A model generated the notes under the pieces. That model was not told the DNA's origin. It saw only the letters and a list, made by a program, of their open reading frames with translations, and did no database searches. Both the position numbers and the translations under genes were made by a program. Of a stretch of DNA of 64,000 nt, positions 1 to 13,061 are shown in pieces (within the stretch, counting starts at the first letter, position 1; every line of letters begins with the position of its first letter). The DNA is from Limanda limanda (taxonomy: Eukaryota; Chordata; Actinopteri; Pleuronectiformes; Pleuronectidae), in the NCBI RefSeq assembly GCF_963576545.1, contig NC_083656.1, forward strand, positions 10,130,346 to 10,194,345. Reading direction: 5' to 3'.

Positions 1-1039
1 TACACATTTCCAAATGTATGGATATTTGCTGTTATCTGTCGTCATTTCAATGGTATTATTTTGGATTTCGTAATTAAAGAAATTGTTTTACCCTGACCAG
101 GACTGTTCTGTTATTGGGGGAAATCATGTCAGTTCAACTGCAATTGCTTAAAAATAGCTCCCGGTTTTACGAGCAAACAATCAAATTAAGCTGATATCAA
201 TTTTCACACCAAGGAAATACAATCGGTCGCTTCTGTTCTGAAAGAAACTTTCTCCTTGTGGTTGCCATATGATTTGTGAGGAGAACATGAAAGGGTAATC
301 TCCTGCTTCTAAACATATATGTGAGCTCAAAGCCTTCATCCGTGTGACTGTCACCAGTCAATAACAGGGGGGGGCGGGAGGCATTTCTTGCCAAACAATC
401 ATGTTTCTCATCTTGCAGAAAAACACCAATGACAAAAAGACTCTTTGTTGACAATTTCCACTTCCTGGTCCCATGGTTACACTCCTCAGTGGGAGGGGCT
501 GCGGCCCAAAAAAGGTCGGCATGAGTGGGGAGGTCATATGAATTATGTATTAACCCGAACCGACTCCCGTATTTTGATTGACCCCGTACTAATTCTACTT
601 TGTCATTCACAATGCTGCCCATTTTCTTTATAATATGTTATGGAACATGAGCCTTTTATTGGCAGCGTGGCCCGAGCCGTGACCCCTGTGATGAAAGGCT
701 TTCATGTGTGTCTTGGAAACTAATTCCTGATTACACTGTGAATGTCAAAGTGTTCTCACATGTTCCGCCTGTGACTCCATCACAAACACAATGTGTCCGG
801 AACTACAAACATGAAGAAATTTCATGTAGAATCCATCCTTTAACTTGTTTGCCGAGAGATAAAGGCCTACTTATATCTTTTTAGTTATAATTATTTACAA
901 AGTTGAAGCGGTACTTGGTTTCTCCAAATAAAACACACCATATGTAAGACAGTTTAAAATTGAATGTGTTCTACTGACAGATCTCTGCAACACAAGAGAA
1001 AAGAAGTTATGCCAAAACAAACACGCATCTACAAACGAG
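1..1039. other. intergenic, no gene recognised
   Basis: AT-rich sequence without a recognisable exon or RNA gene. Open frames here (for example 197-622 on the - strand) have no familiar protein motif and no splice-site support. I see no repeat that I can name. Confidence 0.5.
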
Positions 1040-1195
1040 CGCTACACTCTGTACTTACATTGAGCTAAATGCTAATATGATCGTGCAAACATACTCCCAA
1101 TGGAATTGGTGACAAGCCAAAGTTAAGCAGGTACAATGTTTACTATGTTTGCGGGGAGTTAGCCTGCTAATATATGCTAATCGGCACAATATACA
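1040..1195 (+). repeat. dispersed 'gctaatatgctaa' teleost repeat, copy 1
   Basis: The stretch contains 'aaatgctaatatga', 'gcaggtacaatgtttacta' and 'cctgctaatatatgctaat'. These match, from memory, a dispersed teleost repeat whose consensus has gctaacatgctaa and gcaggtataatgtttacca phrases. A second piece of what appears to be the same family lies at 62205-62325. The class (SINE or DNA element) is not certain. Confidence 0.5.
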
Positions 1196-1540
1196 ACAAT
1201 ATAAACACGAAGGTTAATGCTACGAATTGTCATTGCAGTCCATCCAACACAAAATCGCAAATATCAAATTGATGTTCGTGCAAGAGGAAAAGTCACGGAG
1301 TTTTCATGGAAATCCATTAAATGTTTGTTGGAAATTTGTGTTTCGGTCTGGACCATATGGGGGACTGACTGACCGACTCACAGGCCATATTGTCCTGCAG
1401 CTGCATGGCTAAAAACCTAAACATCCCCTTCATGGCAGATGGAATGCATTTATATATTTACACAGGAACAATCCACAGTACACAATACACAGCGCTTTTT
1501 CTTTCACAGTCCAATTATACTGGGGCAGTTTAGGGATTCC

Positions 1541-1700
1541 ATTTTATTTATTTGTTTATTTGTTTATTTAGAAGGATCCCCATTAGCTCTACCCTAAGAC
1601 AGAGCTACTTTTAGTGGGGTCCACATAGAAGACATACATACAGATATCAAACATTTAAAACATACATTACAATACCTATATCAAATGTCTAAGGGGATCG
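1541..1700 (-). mobile_element. probable LINE 3' tail
   Basis: Read on the - strand, this stretch runs through 'ggggatccttc' into an (aaata/aaaca)n tail. That is the form of a non-LTR retrotransposon 3' end with a short tandem tail. The 'ggatccccattagct' and 'tagtggggtccac' phrases on the + strand recur in fish retroelement tails as I remember them. No coding portion is seen. Confidence 0.5.
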
Positions 1701-4700
1701 TCCCACCGACCCTCTGGTGAGTGGAAGACCTGCTCTTACCTCTTGATGCCCCTTTCTACCCCTAGATATGAACAAATCCTGTAAACTACCAAAGTGTGGT
1801 CTCTGAAATATCAGCCCAACCATGTGAGCCCACTCTCGTCTCCTGCCTCATTGCGGTTGTGGCTGATGAAGAGAGACAGACACGGCGTAGTGTCTCCGTC
1901 AGCCCCATGTTGTCTACTTCACCTCTCTGTGAGTGCTCGTTGGCTTGATAATGACTTATTGTTAGATCTGCTCCCCCACTCTCTTCCTGTCTCTCTTTCA
2001 CGGTGCAGCAACTTGCTCCTCGGGAAACATTCTCAACAGACACTTTAAGACTTACCATAATCCAATCAAACAAACTCTTACCGGGCTGTTAAGATGACAC
2101 GATGCCCGCAGAAATGCATTAGAAGTGTTATCCTATTCCTCTCATGTTCCATCAATATTCTCTCAAGCTTCTGTCTCAGGAAATCCAACTGATGCTCTGA
2201 AGCAAGTGCTTGGCTTCGACCCAAATAAAAAAAAATTAAGTGGAGATTGAAAGTGAATGATTAAAACAACACCACAAAATCATAGCTGGTCATTCATGGA
2301 AAATGCTGTGAAGCTGTTTACATTCATGATGTAGATAAGCCTGACGATATTCTTTACTGTCATTATTGACAGAAAACTTAATGAACAGATCAAAGCCAAC
2401 ATTCCATCAGTCGATCTCTTTGCTCTGCCCCGATAATGGCTCTGAGCCACAATCCCATTGATTCATGCTGAGGAAATTAATCTCTAAAATGTGTCAAATA
2501 TACAATTTTTAAAAAAAAACATAATTTCCAGGAGCATTGATCCCTTGATCTTAGGGGCAACATGAATGGCTCCAAAGTTTATTTGAAATCCAGCCGATTT
2601 AGTTAAACTCATGGTGGCGCAAGAGCAAACATCAGGGCATAGTCAAAGCTCATTGGGGATACATCATCTGGGGACCACGAATACCTGTAAAACATTTACA
2701 TATAGCAGTTGTTGAGATATTTAACTGATTAGGGGGACATGCTGATAGCTCAATGATTAAAACATGTAGGGCATCACCATTAGGATTCATCCTCTGGCAC
2801 CATGAACCATCTGGACCAAATTACCAACATTTTTATAACAGATTATATTATTATTAATAGTAGTATACAGATGATATCCCCAGTGTAGCTTAACATTTAT
2901 GAACATTTCTGAGTTTCTTAATTAATTAATTGCTTTATGGGCCATGTCAGTCTAATTTACTGGCCATACAGCCAGAAGGCCAGATGTTTCCCAACCCTGA
3001 ATGAAAAACATAAATTTATAGCTGCTTGAGGACAGCATCTGATGGAAGTTGTTTACAGGGCAATAAATACAGAATACAGAATGAACGCTTATTCCTCTGT
3101 TAATACTGTTGATGAGATACAGCTTCGATAAAGCATGGAAACAATCAGACATATGGACATAATTACCAAGGCCAAGGGATTTTTAATTGCTGTTTGTTTG
3201 TTTTGTGTAAGAAGGATTACTCAAAATCTACCAAACCCATTTCCATTTAATTTTGCAGAGGGGCTGGGAACAACTAGGCAGAACCCCTTCCTCTGCAGCT
3301 GATGATTGTTGCATATCCAGGAAACATTCTCACACTTTCTTTAACAAAAGCAGATTATTTCTCATATGTAAGTGAGAGCTTCAGTTGCTTCACAGCAAAC
3401 GGAGTGGCTGATCTTAAAGTTGTTAGATTGGACAGAAGGTGGCAAGAGTTGATCTAGTCGATATTAAGTAAATTGTCAATCCAGATTGTTTTAAGAAGAA
3501 GGACAAATTTTAGTTTTGTTTATAATCACATTGCATTCTCTTTATTTTAAATTGTTCAAATACATTTTTATCCGTGTGTTACTCTCGCTGTTTATATATC
3601 CAGGACGATAATTGAAAATGAAAGTAAAACTAAAATCAGCTGAACCCCTGAGGTCCCTCTATCATGCACATTATCCCACTGCTTACTGGAAACACTCGGG
3701 CTTCCTGTGTTAAACAGCCGAGCATCGAGAACAGACTGGGGCGGCGGTCTGACATCTCAGTCAGAGGTCTGTGACCAGAGAGGAAGCACATCTCTTTGAT
3801 GCATGTGTCATAAAGGGAGTTAATAGAAGCATGACTACAGCTGAGATACTTCAGGAATGACCCTGTCTAGCCCTCATCTCGCTTCAGGAGAAGTTATGTC
3901 TCTCACGTCAATATATACTTCCTAATGCACGATGAGTCTTTTAAACCACAGTAGGAAATTACCGTTGATGTGCTTTTGAAATAGATTCGTAGAGGTTTCC
4001 TGGAGAGAATCGCTGGAGCCGGAAAAAAAACATTATTGACTAAATGCTCTCTGATAAATAGTTCAAGCTACGTTTTGGTTTGATATGGCGCTTGTTTTAT
4101 TCTGGAAGATGCTCATGTGATAGGAGCCCAATGTAAAGACCCAATCACCAAAGCCATCTGAGTAGACCGACAGCCATTGCGTATTCGTTACATTTGTAAT
4201 TTCAACCCGACAGATTTATAATATCAAAGTCAGCAACCCAAGGTTATCCACCACTATGCTTTCGGAGTAGTTGGATCATGGGTTTCTGTGAATGCCGATC
4301 ACACGAGCCAATGGAGGACACATAACTTGCAAGTCCATTTCTCTGTAGGCAGCTGAACAGGCTTCACCATGAGGGGAACTCAACAAGACGTCTGAAGAAG
4401 ACAATTTTGCAACCAAAACATTTCATCATCACAAACCTCCTCATCATTTGTTTTTAAAGCTAGCACCGTGAGATAAGAATCATTTCACAATCCAATCATC
4501 ACTCACTCAGCTGTCGATCAACATTGCACATGACGACAGCAGGGACCCTTTAGCAAGGACAGCAAGAAAAACAAAAGAAAAGTCGGCCAAAATACCAGCC
4601 ACTGTCTGCTGTGGAATAATATGGACGGTTCACATTACTCATCCATGCTATAGTCTGCCAGGGCGTAAAGATTTCCCTGATTTATGAATGCCATGTAACT

Positions 4701-7149
4701 CATGTCGACAGCCTTTTGAAGGATAGCGATTTTCCCCAGCAGATTTAAATCATATGCTGGGGAAAACAGCAAGAGATTATGGTGTAAAAACTTCAGAAGA
4801 AAGCGTCAGTTTGAACGCCTGTGCTCCATCGCGATGGTGGTCAGTCAGAGGTGAGAGAACTTAATTTACATGTGCATGCATATCTTGCTTTGACCTGAAT
4901 AATTGCTGGAAAGAAATATATTGGTTAAGTCGTGAAGTTAGTTAAGTTAAGTGGTTATTTAGCAATACACCAGATTGCTAAATTTTGCGTATTGTGTATT
5001 GGTTGTGTAGCAATACACAAGATTGCTAAATTTGTTATTCTCCAATTTATTTAAACAGGACCTGCTTTCTCCTTAATCAATTATTTCTGATGATAAAGTG
5101 GTAATCGTTACTGTTGAGGAATTTTCAAACGTCCTCACACATGACTCCAATGCCACTATATATTATTGTATATTACACATCATATCAGTACAGGAGGATA
5201 GTGCCTGTTCCACAAATACTCCCTTCTCTCTCTAAGCAGTACCCAAGGTCAGGTTATAGATAAAGGACCAACGAACAATGCATCGTTATTTCTATGTTGA
5301 AGGATGTTCATATCTAATTCAGATGTGCAAGACTGATTTGATTTGATTTGATTTGACAGAGAGGCACCGACTTCAACTCTCACCGACTTTAACTCTTTTG
5401 CGTATTTCCCCAGTGGCAAGACCTAAGGACACCATGTGATTTAGGAATGCATACTTTAGGCTTAACTATCCAACACCTCCATGAGAGTGACAGCAGTTCT
5501 AGCCATTCATGGATGTGCAGCTAGAATGGGTGATGCAAGTAGAGGGAGATATACTGGGATGCTGTGGGAGACATGGTCAGACTTGGGGGTGACAATGGTT
5601 CATGTTGTTCTGTAAGCGTTTGTATATTGTTCCACCTTCTGGTCTCCTTCATGCATCAAGGCTACATTAAACTCTTCTACATAAGACATCAGCTGCCACC
5701 TGAGTTCTCCTTTCACCGGCTTCCAGAAAAGTTCCACAACAGTTACTAATATTCTTTCCCCCCGATCGGTGATCTGCCCATAAAAACACACATCTGCGGT
5801 GTTGTCGATGTTTACAACATCAACAACACTCCAGTCGGTAAATAAAACCAAGCAGGAAACATTCAGTGACTTTGTAGCTCGTTGACATCTTGCCATTAGA
5901 CTGACCATATATTTACGGCCTGAGTAATGTAGGGGGGTTGTTTTTAGGGGATCAGCAGGCGGAGAGTAACAGATGACACTAAACATGAAATATAGCTATG
6001 GTTGCATTTCATTAAACAACACTCTCTGACTAAAAGCCATCTGGATACACAGGTCGGGAGAGATGGCCATAGAATGACAAAGTTTGATTTACGATTCTCA
6101 TGTTTCAGTGACGGCTGTTGAGTTGTGTTTGTGGTCCAATAAAACCTCAGAAGGCTTTCCTGGCAACCGCTCGTCTGTTGATCTGTCTGTTTGTCCCTGT
6201 TTCTCCGTCTGTCTTCCAATATGTCTTGAGGATGTTGCATTAGTTCGCTATTCATAGAAAGAGGAAACAATGAGCATTGTGAAAGGCGTTAAAAAACAAT
6301 CACTCCCTCTTCCACATTTTGCTAAAAATGAGTTCAGTAAGTCTGTACTATTTCAGCAAAGTCATTATTTTCGATTCTGCTAATTTTCATGCTAAATCAC
6401 GATCACATCTCTTTTTTCATGCTGAGCAAACCTTTGGTGCTTTACCAGAAAGGGCGAGTCCAGTGAGGTAAACACCCATGACGTTTAATTCAGCTTAAGC
6501 TTTCCATCATAACCTACAAACCCTCACATATACACAGATCAAATATTAGTCCGATTATCTTTTTGCTTGTTTAAGGACGAGAGGGTGTGGTTTTATGTGC
6601 GGCAACAGTTTAAAAAGTTCCTCCATCGTGCGTTGAGCTAAAACTTAACCTGCCTTGCTTTTGAAATGTGTTGTTGTCCGAAGGCTGAAAAAATCCCTGG
6701 TCCCAGTGTCTCTCTGCTTGGTACAGACACATCTCTGGCTAAGTGCCCACAAGGTGCTGACTGGTTATATGAGTGTGGTCCACCGGGTTTTCATTAACAC
6801 AATTTTAACCCAGGTGTGTGCCTCCGGGCTGTTCTGTGAATGTTAATAGTTGACAGTATTTCCCATTACTTTTTCAGCTAGTAAAAATTTGAAAGTTATA
6901 CTAACCGTTTGGAATGTTGCGTTATGTTGTGTGTACATGTCATTGTGTAACAGTATTGTGCCTGTACAGTCAGTTTTGCAAGGAGGGGAGCCCAAGTATC
7001 AAATCTGCAATAGTATCATAATCAAGGGGAAACCCACTGTGATGACACCACTACTACTTCTTGGTGATTTTTTTTTAAGCCTCAAGTTTGACAGTTAGAT
7101 TTTTTAAAACCAGATATAAACATATTTGGAGCCTGACTGACAGCTAGAG
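1701..7149. other. intergenic, gene-poor
   Basis: No exon with convincing homology is seen. A 128-codon - strand frame at 5600-5986 is the longest open stretch but shows no domain that I recognise. A (gattt)n microsatellite occurs at about 5337-5357. A stretch at 2735-2830 ('gctgatagctcaatgatta') is faintly tRNA/SINE-like but too decayed to call. Confidence 0.5.
4960..5035. repeat. direct repeat, period about 48 bp
   Basis: The motif 'agcaatacac' followed by 'agattgctaaatttt' occurs at 4961 and again at 5009 with one substitution. Each copy is itself partly palindromic (tagcaat...attgcta). It is a local duplication with no recognised family. Confidence 0.6.
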
Positions 7150-7880
7150 CAGGGGTTCCCAAACTTTTCAGCCTGCGACCCCCAAAATAACGGTGCCAGA
7201 GACTGGGGACCCCCAACGACACTGGAGGTGGTTTATAATGTTGCGCACAGCCACGCACATGCACTATGCGTGCGTGCGTGCATGCTTGTCTGCTCAGGTA
7301 GCCTCTCCTTCTCCGCTAGCCTGTCCTGTTCCTGTGGCCTCCTCGATTTGGTTGGTATTAACCAACGTTTCATTGTGACTGTCAATAATTTTCAGCTGCT
7401 TTCCAAAAGAGTTTTGGCCAGCTACCATGTGACTGGTGCTACTGTAAATTGAACTGTCGCTAACCTGTATCGTAAGATAAAAAAAGGAAATGTTTTTTTT
7501 TGTGGAGGAAAAAAAGGGGAGAAAAAAGAAAAAAACTGATGGGAAATGTGTAAGCTATTTTATTTAGTGACTCCTATTTTGAAGAGGGGTTTTACCGGAA
7601 GGATGTGCTGTACTAAACGGCTGCTATGTCTCCTGTGTCTTCTTTAGGCTGAGGCCTTATTCAATACAACAACTAAACGCTCGGCTAAAATTGCATGGTT
7701 TTATTCTAATACCAACTCATATGTATATATTATACAAAAAAAAAAGAATTAAATTTTTTTTTTTTTTTTTTTATAAAAAAAAGAAATAATTGTATTTTTT
7801 TTTTGGAATGCATTTCGCGACCCCGCCTCTGTGTCTCGCGACCCCCTGGGGGGTCGCAACCCCCACTTTGGGAACCCCTG
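7150..7880. mobile_element. hAT-type non-autonomous DNA transposon
   Basis: The element is 731 bp. It begins CAGGGGTTCCCAAA and ends with the inverse TTTGGGAACCCCTG, so the outer 14 bp of the terminal inverted repeats are identical. It is flanked by a perfect 8-bp direct repeat, agctagag, at 7142-7149 and 7881-7888. An 8-bp target-site duplication with CAGGGGTTCCCAAA-like ends is characteristic of the hAT (Charlie-like) superfamily. The subterminal regions are rich in 'cgacccc/ggggtcgc' motifs. Inside there is an A/T homopolymer tract (about 7735-7803) and no transposase frame. It was therefore most likely mobilised in trans, and the intact duplication suggests fairly recent insertion. Confidence 0.88.
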
Positions 7881-7888
7881 AGCTAGAG

Positions 7889-9230
7889 GACACTGCCCCC
7901 CCACCTACACCTGCACCCATTGGACGGTATTAGATGTCAATCACATGGTATCCACGTCCCAGTGCATACTGTTCGTATTTGAAACTTGCAATTGAGAGGA
8001 TAAACCCCTTGGGAACATTTTTACTGACTTTAAAATCAAGTGAGAGATGAGGTCATTTTCTTCGACACAGACTTATTCTTAACACCAGTGACGTCGTCCC
8101 CCTGCTGGTCAACCGAGATAGGTTTCAGACACTATCTATTGGCTTCACTTTCAGTACCTGGAGTCCATGTCCATTTTTATTTATGTCTATGATCCGAATT
8201 TAAACCTAACAAGGACCAATAGAGGGGATGTATGTAGTGGTGTTCCGACTCAAAGAGAAAGTAGCGGAGGCAGAAAATCCCCGGCCCGCTGAGCACACCA
8301 CTGGAGAGATAGTTATTTTCCTTGGCTAATGATGATTTTCATATTTAGTGACAGACTGATGGAGCGTTGGTAGATTCGAGCAGAGCAATAGGACATTGCT
8401 GCCGTCTTGAAGGAGATACTTCGCATGTCCTTCAAAATATCAATCAGCGGGGATTAGCATTGTCATAATAATGTGTGTTTCCACTCCCAGCAATGCACGG
8501 AACACTGGGAGAGGTCCACAATGCATTCCACAACACCACTTGTACAGATTGCTCTCTGCACATTAGCATGCAAACGGATCACACCCATATATTAAACCAT
8601 ATTCTGCTGATGGTGGCAGATTATTCTCATACAACCAGTGCTGAGGAGTGGCGGTTTATTACCAGGATGTATCCTGCTGGGTGAATTGGAATTGGACTTA
8701 AAAACAGATTGTTCAGCCTTGATAAATATGTGTAACAAGCACATGCATACACTACAGGTGGCAGAGTCCATGCCGCGTACCTGGACTCAAGGGATTCTTT
8801 ATCATCCTGCACTGAAAGCTTCCTGCTGCTCCAGAAACCTTACTCAACAGCTCTTAAAACTTAACTTTAGAGCCTCTGCATTTGATCTCAAAGACTTCCT
8901 GAGAGCCATTAAGAGGCAATATTTCCCCCCTCGCACAGTTAAGATTAAATCTATAAAAAATGAGGGTGCTGGGTATCAAGAATTGAAGCAAGGAGACTTT
9001 AGTTTGCCCGCTGCTTTTTCTCCAATATCCCTCCAGCTCCGGCTCCAGCTTCCATTCAGATCTAACACTGCTTTCATGTTTGACCCACTTTACAAGACAG
9101 AGACAATGACAGTGAGAAAGAGAGGCAGAAGGAGAGTGATAAAAAAGACTCGTGGAAGAGGAGAGAGATGCAGAAAGTGAGGAGAGGGAAAAAGAGAAAA
9201 TGCCGGGGCGAGGGAGTAAAAAAGTGACAG
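7889..9230. other. intergenic, no supported gene
   Basis: A 180-codon + strand frame (8638-9180) is open, but its product has no recognisable domain and becomes an Arg/Lys-rich tail where purine-rich DNA begins. I do not call it a gene. No named repeat is recognised. Confidence 0.45.
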
Positions 9231-9545
9231 AATGACAAAGGTGTGGAGGGAGGGAGAGAGAGGGGGTGAGACAGAAGGCACAGCGAAAGGCGCTCGAGTA
9301 GGAGGGGAGTGGGCTGAGCAGGAGGGAGGAGGAAAGCTGGTGCCCTTAATAAGCGAGTGTATGTGAAAGGAGGTGCTGAAAAACGTTACACTGGGGAGAG
9401 AGAGGGCTGTGTTACCAGAGAGAAAGAGAGTGGAAGAGAAAGAGTGAGTGAGAGAAAGAGGGGGAGACAGAAAGAGAGAGAACGAGAGAGAGAGAGAGAG
9501 GGGCAAAGAATAGAAAGAGCATTGTGTTGCTGCTGAAAAGAGCCC
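9231..9545 (+). promoter_or_regulatory. purine-rich tract, possible entpd1 promoter/5'UTR
   Basis: A long GA-rich stretch immediately precedes the candidate first coding exon at 9546. GA-rich 5' leaders are common in vertebrate genes. No TATA box or initiator that I would trust is visible. The regulatory role is an inference from position only. Confidence 0.25.
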
Positions 9546-9561
9546 ATGTCCGCACAAAGAG
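9546..9561 (+). CDS. candidate first coding exon of entpd1
   Basis: ATG TCC GCA CAA AGA G is followed by a good donor (GAG|GTAGGT). The exon would end in phase 1, and the entpd1 exon at 19650 begins 'ac' before its ATG, so joining them gives an in-frame N-terminus MSAQRDMKEKN. In mammalian ENTPD1 the first coding exon is likewise only a few codons long, before the membrane anchor. The match in phase could be chance (1 in 3), and the intron would be about 10 kb. The alternative is initiation at 19652 after a non-coding first exon. Confidence 0.4.
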
Positions 9562-9589
9562 GTAGGTGTACTGCTATGACTGGCACATG

Positions 9590-9801
9590 CACACGCACAC
9601 ACACACATTCACACACACACACACACATGCAGACGCACACACACACACAGGAAATCCATATCTCCCAGTATCCAGCAATAGGATGTACCAGCAGTCATGT
9701 ATCAGGTGAGTGTGTGTTCTCTTGTAGCAGCAGTGTGGGGCAGGTGTGTGACTTTTCCATTGCGGGTGCGCATGGTTGACATAAGCAGGTGCCTGTGTAT
9801 T

Positions 9802-9860
<59 letters not shown>
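9590..9860. repeat. CA and TG microsatellites
   Basis: An interrupted (CA)n tract lies at 9590-9649 and a (TG)n tract at about 9803-9858, separated by unique sequence. They produce spurious Cys/Val or Thr/His open frames. Confidence 0.9.
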
Positions 9861-11514
9861 ACGCAGGATTTAGGAGGGGGGGTTGAGGGTCTGTGTTATT
9901 CTTTGACTCAGGATAAACAGAGCAGTTTCAGTTCACACGGGGGGGTTATGGTGGTTTATCAGGTAAAGTGCATGTGACTGAGGGTAATTGTGCAGCTTGA
10001 TCTGATTGATTCAATGCTTTGGGGGGAGGGTTAAAGTTCATATGTCGATATATCTGACAATCCATCAAGTGCTCCATAAAGCAATTAGCTAATTACGGTT
10101 CCAGATTTCATGCTCTCTATGTGACTGTGCAGCATTTGTTGACAAGTGTCAAGTAACATTTGTTCATCCAATCAGGGAAAGAAACAGTCGCCCATGTGAC
10201 GTCTGCGACCTCTAGATACTGGTGTGATGGAGACAAATGGAGAAATGAAACTAGAACTATGTTTATTATTAAGTTAACTTTAAAAGAAATTGTTGACTTT
10301 GCACCTGAAGGGCTTGTTCTGTGAATTCAAGAATTGGACGACACCAAAAATTTAAATTTAAACATTGTGAGTGACAGATGTCTTATCTAACCTGTCAGGA
10401 CAAGGCACCTGGCTCCTGATGTAGGGATCAGTTCAGCAAAATTATAAAAATCTAAATTTTGTGTGACATTATTTTATATTCTCTTATTTAAGAAATATTT
10501 CTGTGCCATCCCCAGAACAGTATAGGTGAACTTTATAGCTGTGACCAACTCAAATTCAGTGATTTGAGGAAGCAAATCTACAAACTCAGACAAATTAAAC
10601 TTGGCTACACATCACTTTACTGGTTGTGCTTCTGCAATTTGGGCGACTCGACCCTTAAACACCATCTGAGCTCACGTAAAAAGGTTTGTTTTAGATAACG
10701 TGGATATCTGTGAATTCAAGGAAGTTTGGACAATCTCCAAAGTGTATTCTAAAGTCAAATTTGCTTATATTACATGATTGATGTACTTATCTGAACTGTC
10801 AAGATAAAGCCACTGCTTCTCTTCGAAAGTAAACACCATTGTGGAAATTAAATCAGATGGGGGGGCTATTATTTCATCCCAGAGAGGGATGTTCAGCATC
10901 ACACTTTAGAGAAACACAGTAAATGTCGTTATTTTTCCTCTCTGCTGAAGCTTAGGGTCAGTGTGTCCTGTGGGCGAGGTCAAACTGCACTGAACACCAC
11001 TGGGGACAGGACCGCGCTTTCCTGTAACGAGCAGAAACACTTCCCTTCATGTCCCATGATTCCGTCTAGAGGTTCCCTTTTTACAGGAAGTGTCGGACGG
11101 CTTTTCTCTGTGCGGTTTCACAACCGCCTGGTATTTATAAAGATGCTCGGTCAGTCATGGTACAAACAAAAGCTTGTCTGATTAATAGGAAAAGGTTGAA
11201 GGGAGAAGCTCACTGACAGGTCAAGGTCAGTGCTTTCCGAGGCACAGCGGTGTGTTTGTTAGAATGGGTGGGAAGTGCATACAACTTTTTATAGGTTTTT
11301 AAATTAGAGTAAGGCCATACTGTAAAGTCCTTTCTGTTGTAATTATTGTATATCTCCGGCTATTAATACAAATTTTTTTTAAAAGTCTTGATCATTAGAT
11401 TGTACCAACAGGTTGGAGCATGTAAGCAAAACTAGACTTAAATAGAATTCTACTCTGGAGAGCACATACCTCTGACAAGGCCCAACAGTCCCCTTATGAA
11501 ACCACATTTAAACT

Positions 11515-11835
11515 AACTAGATCCAGATTTGGATCTGCACCAAATTCATGTACACGCTCATAAACCTCAGTTTTTTTTAATTTCTAATCAAGTTCTATGA
11601 ATTATTCTCTGGGAAATCCCCTGGAAAATCGCCGAAAAATCTCACAAAGTGAAAAAGATTTAAATTCCTTGATCCGACCTCTGACACTTTGATCCTCACC
11701 AAAATTTAAAGCATTCTTCCCTGACCTGTACTGCATTCATCTACAAAATTCTGTAATGATCCGCCCAGTTGTTTTTGAGAAATCCTGCTAATATACAAAC
11801 AAAACCCACTGAAAATATAACCTCCTTGTCGGAAA
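11515..11835 (+). repeat. dispersed repeat with '...cctgctaa...aaac...ataacctcctt' 3' end
   Basis: The run begins 'ctagatccagatttggatct' and passes through 'cttccctgacctgtactgca' and 'aatgatccgcccagttgttt'. It then reaches 'aatcctgctaatatacaaac' and ends 'aaaatataacctccttg'. From memory these phrases belong to a dispersed element found in many fish and other animals. Its class is uncertain. It has no coding potential. Confidence 0.6.
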
Positions 11836-12642
11836 TAATAAGTAACACTAGGAATAACCTGTATTGTCAGATTTTTGACGTTCACTCCACTGCAACTGTT
11901 TGACGACTGTTATTTGTCATTAAAGATTTACGATTAGTTCTCCCATTGTTTCTAATTTGGCCCCTTGCACTGGGGCCAAATTACAACAAGTGGTTTATCT
12001 TGTACGAAAACAATATATGTCACGCATTATGTCACAGGAGTATTTTTACACTCTGGTCTTGCTAATTTTGGGATTTCAATGCTTGCTTCGCCGTGTTGTT
12101 AGGTGACATGTGGTGACTCCGCCTATTTAACACATGCAATAGGCCCTCAGTGTTAGTGTGCATGTATGGCAGCGAATTTACGACCTGCCTCACAGGGACG
12201 TAGCTGTCTTGTTCTCTCTCTATCATTATGAGACCGCACAGTTGATCCCCTACAGTCTCGTCCTTTGACTCATCGCTGAATGCAGAGTAACAACTCCTCG
12301 TAGGATGTGCTGGTTCAAAACATCCCCTCACTTCTTCTCTCTCTCTCTTCCTATGTTGTAACACATGCATAACGTCTTTCTTTATATCTCTATCTCAGAT
12401 TTATGAGCCCAAAGTTTCAGATCAACAGGCATGGCTACTCCTTTAGGTCATACATCATAACACATTGACAAATTACCACTTAGCCTCGAGATTATTCAAA
12501 AAGTAACTCCACAGTTCTCTTTTTGTTGGTGTGAGGATGGACCAAATTATGAACTTGACTTTTTTACGTATATGTGTTGGCATGTATTTGGTTGAACTGG
12601 TGATTGTACGTCACTTTGAACCACAGTCTTGTTTTTTTTTAA

Positions 12643-13061
12643 ATATAGACCACAGTTTGTACATAAGAATGGACAATGGGTCTCCACTTCCTCCTTCCGC
12701 CTAGAAGTTAAGAGTCTGCACAGGACCGATTAAGGGATGGAGCCGTGGTATCCAGGCTCCATTATGTGCAAGCTCGACCTATCGCAAGTCAGTATCAGTG
12801 GTCAATCATGATGTTTCACCCATGATGTTTTATAGCATTGAATAACTAATTAAAACCAAACATCAAACACATCAACATAAATTTGTGTGATAAAAAAAGT
12901 GCCTACAGAAAGAAACCAGAGATACATATATTTGATGTGTGCTCTGACTTTTAAGTTCTGCCCATGTCCCATCCACTAACATGGAGGAGGCACAGGTTTA
13001 TAACTTGTACCGAACCCAACCACCTGTTGCAGATCAAGCGCTTTGGCCTCACTTTTCATAA
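12643..13061 (+). repeat. 'aacatggaggaggca' dispersed repeat, copy A
   Basis: It opens with 'agaccacagtttgtacataa' and 'ctccacttcctcc', then has 'atgatgtttcaccc', 'ccatccactaacatggagga' and a 'ggcctcacttttc' end. Sister copies in this window (15121, 20798, 29610, 63772) share these landmarks. A multi-copy family is therefore shown directly by the window, whatever its name. Confidence 0.7.

Noticed and set aside
5600..5986. 128-codon - strand frame with fairly protein-like composition
   Set aside because: I recognise no family and no flanking exon. It is kept only as a note under the intergenic region.
8638..9180. 180-codon + strand frame
   Set aside because: It has no recognisable motif, the Lys/Arg tail comes from the purine tract, and the ATG is not preceded by promoter or exon signals.
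9090..9646. Long - strand frames (up to 172 codons) rich in Ser/Leu/Pro and Cys/Val
   Set aside because: They translate GA-rich and CA microsatellite DNA. The composition is that of the repeats, with no domain and no splice support.
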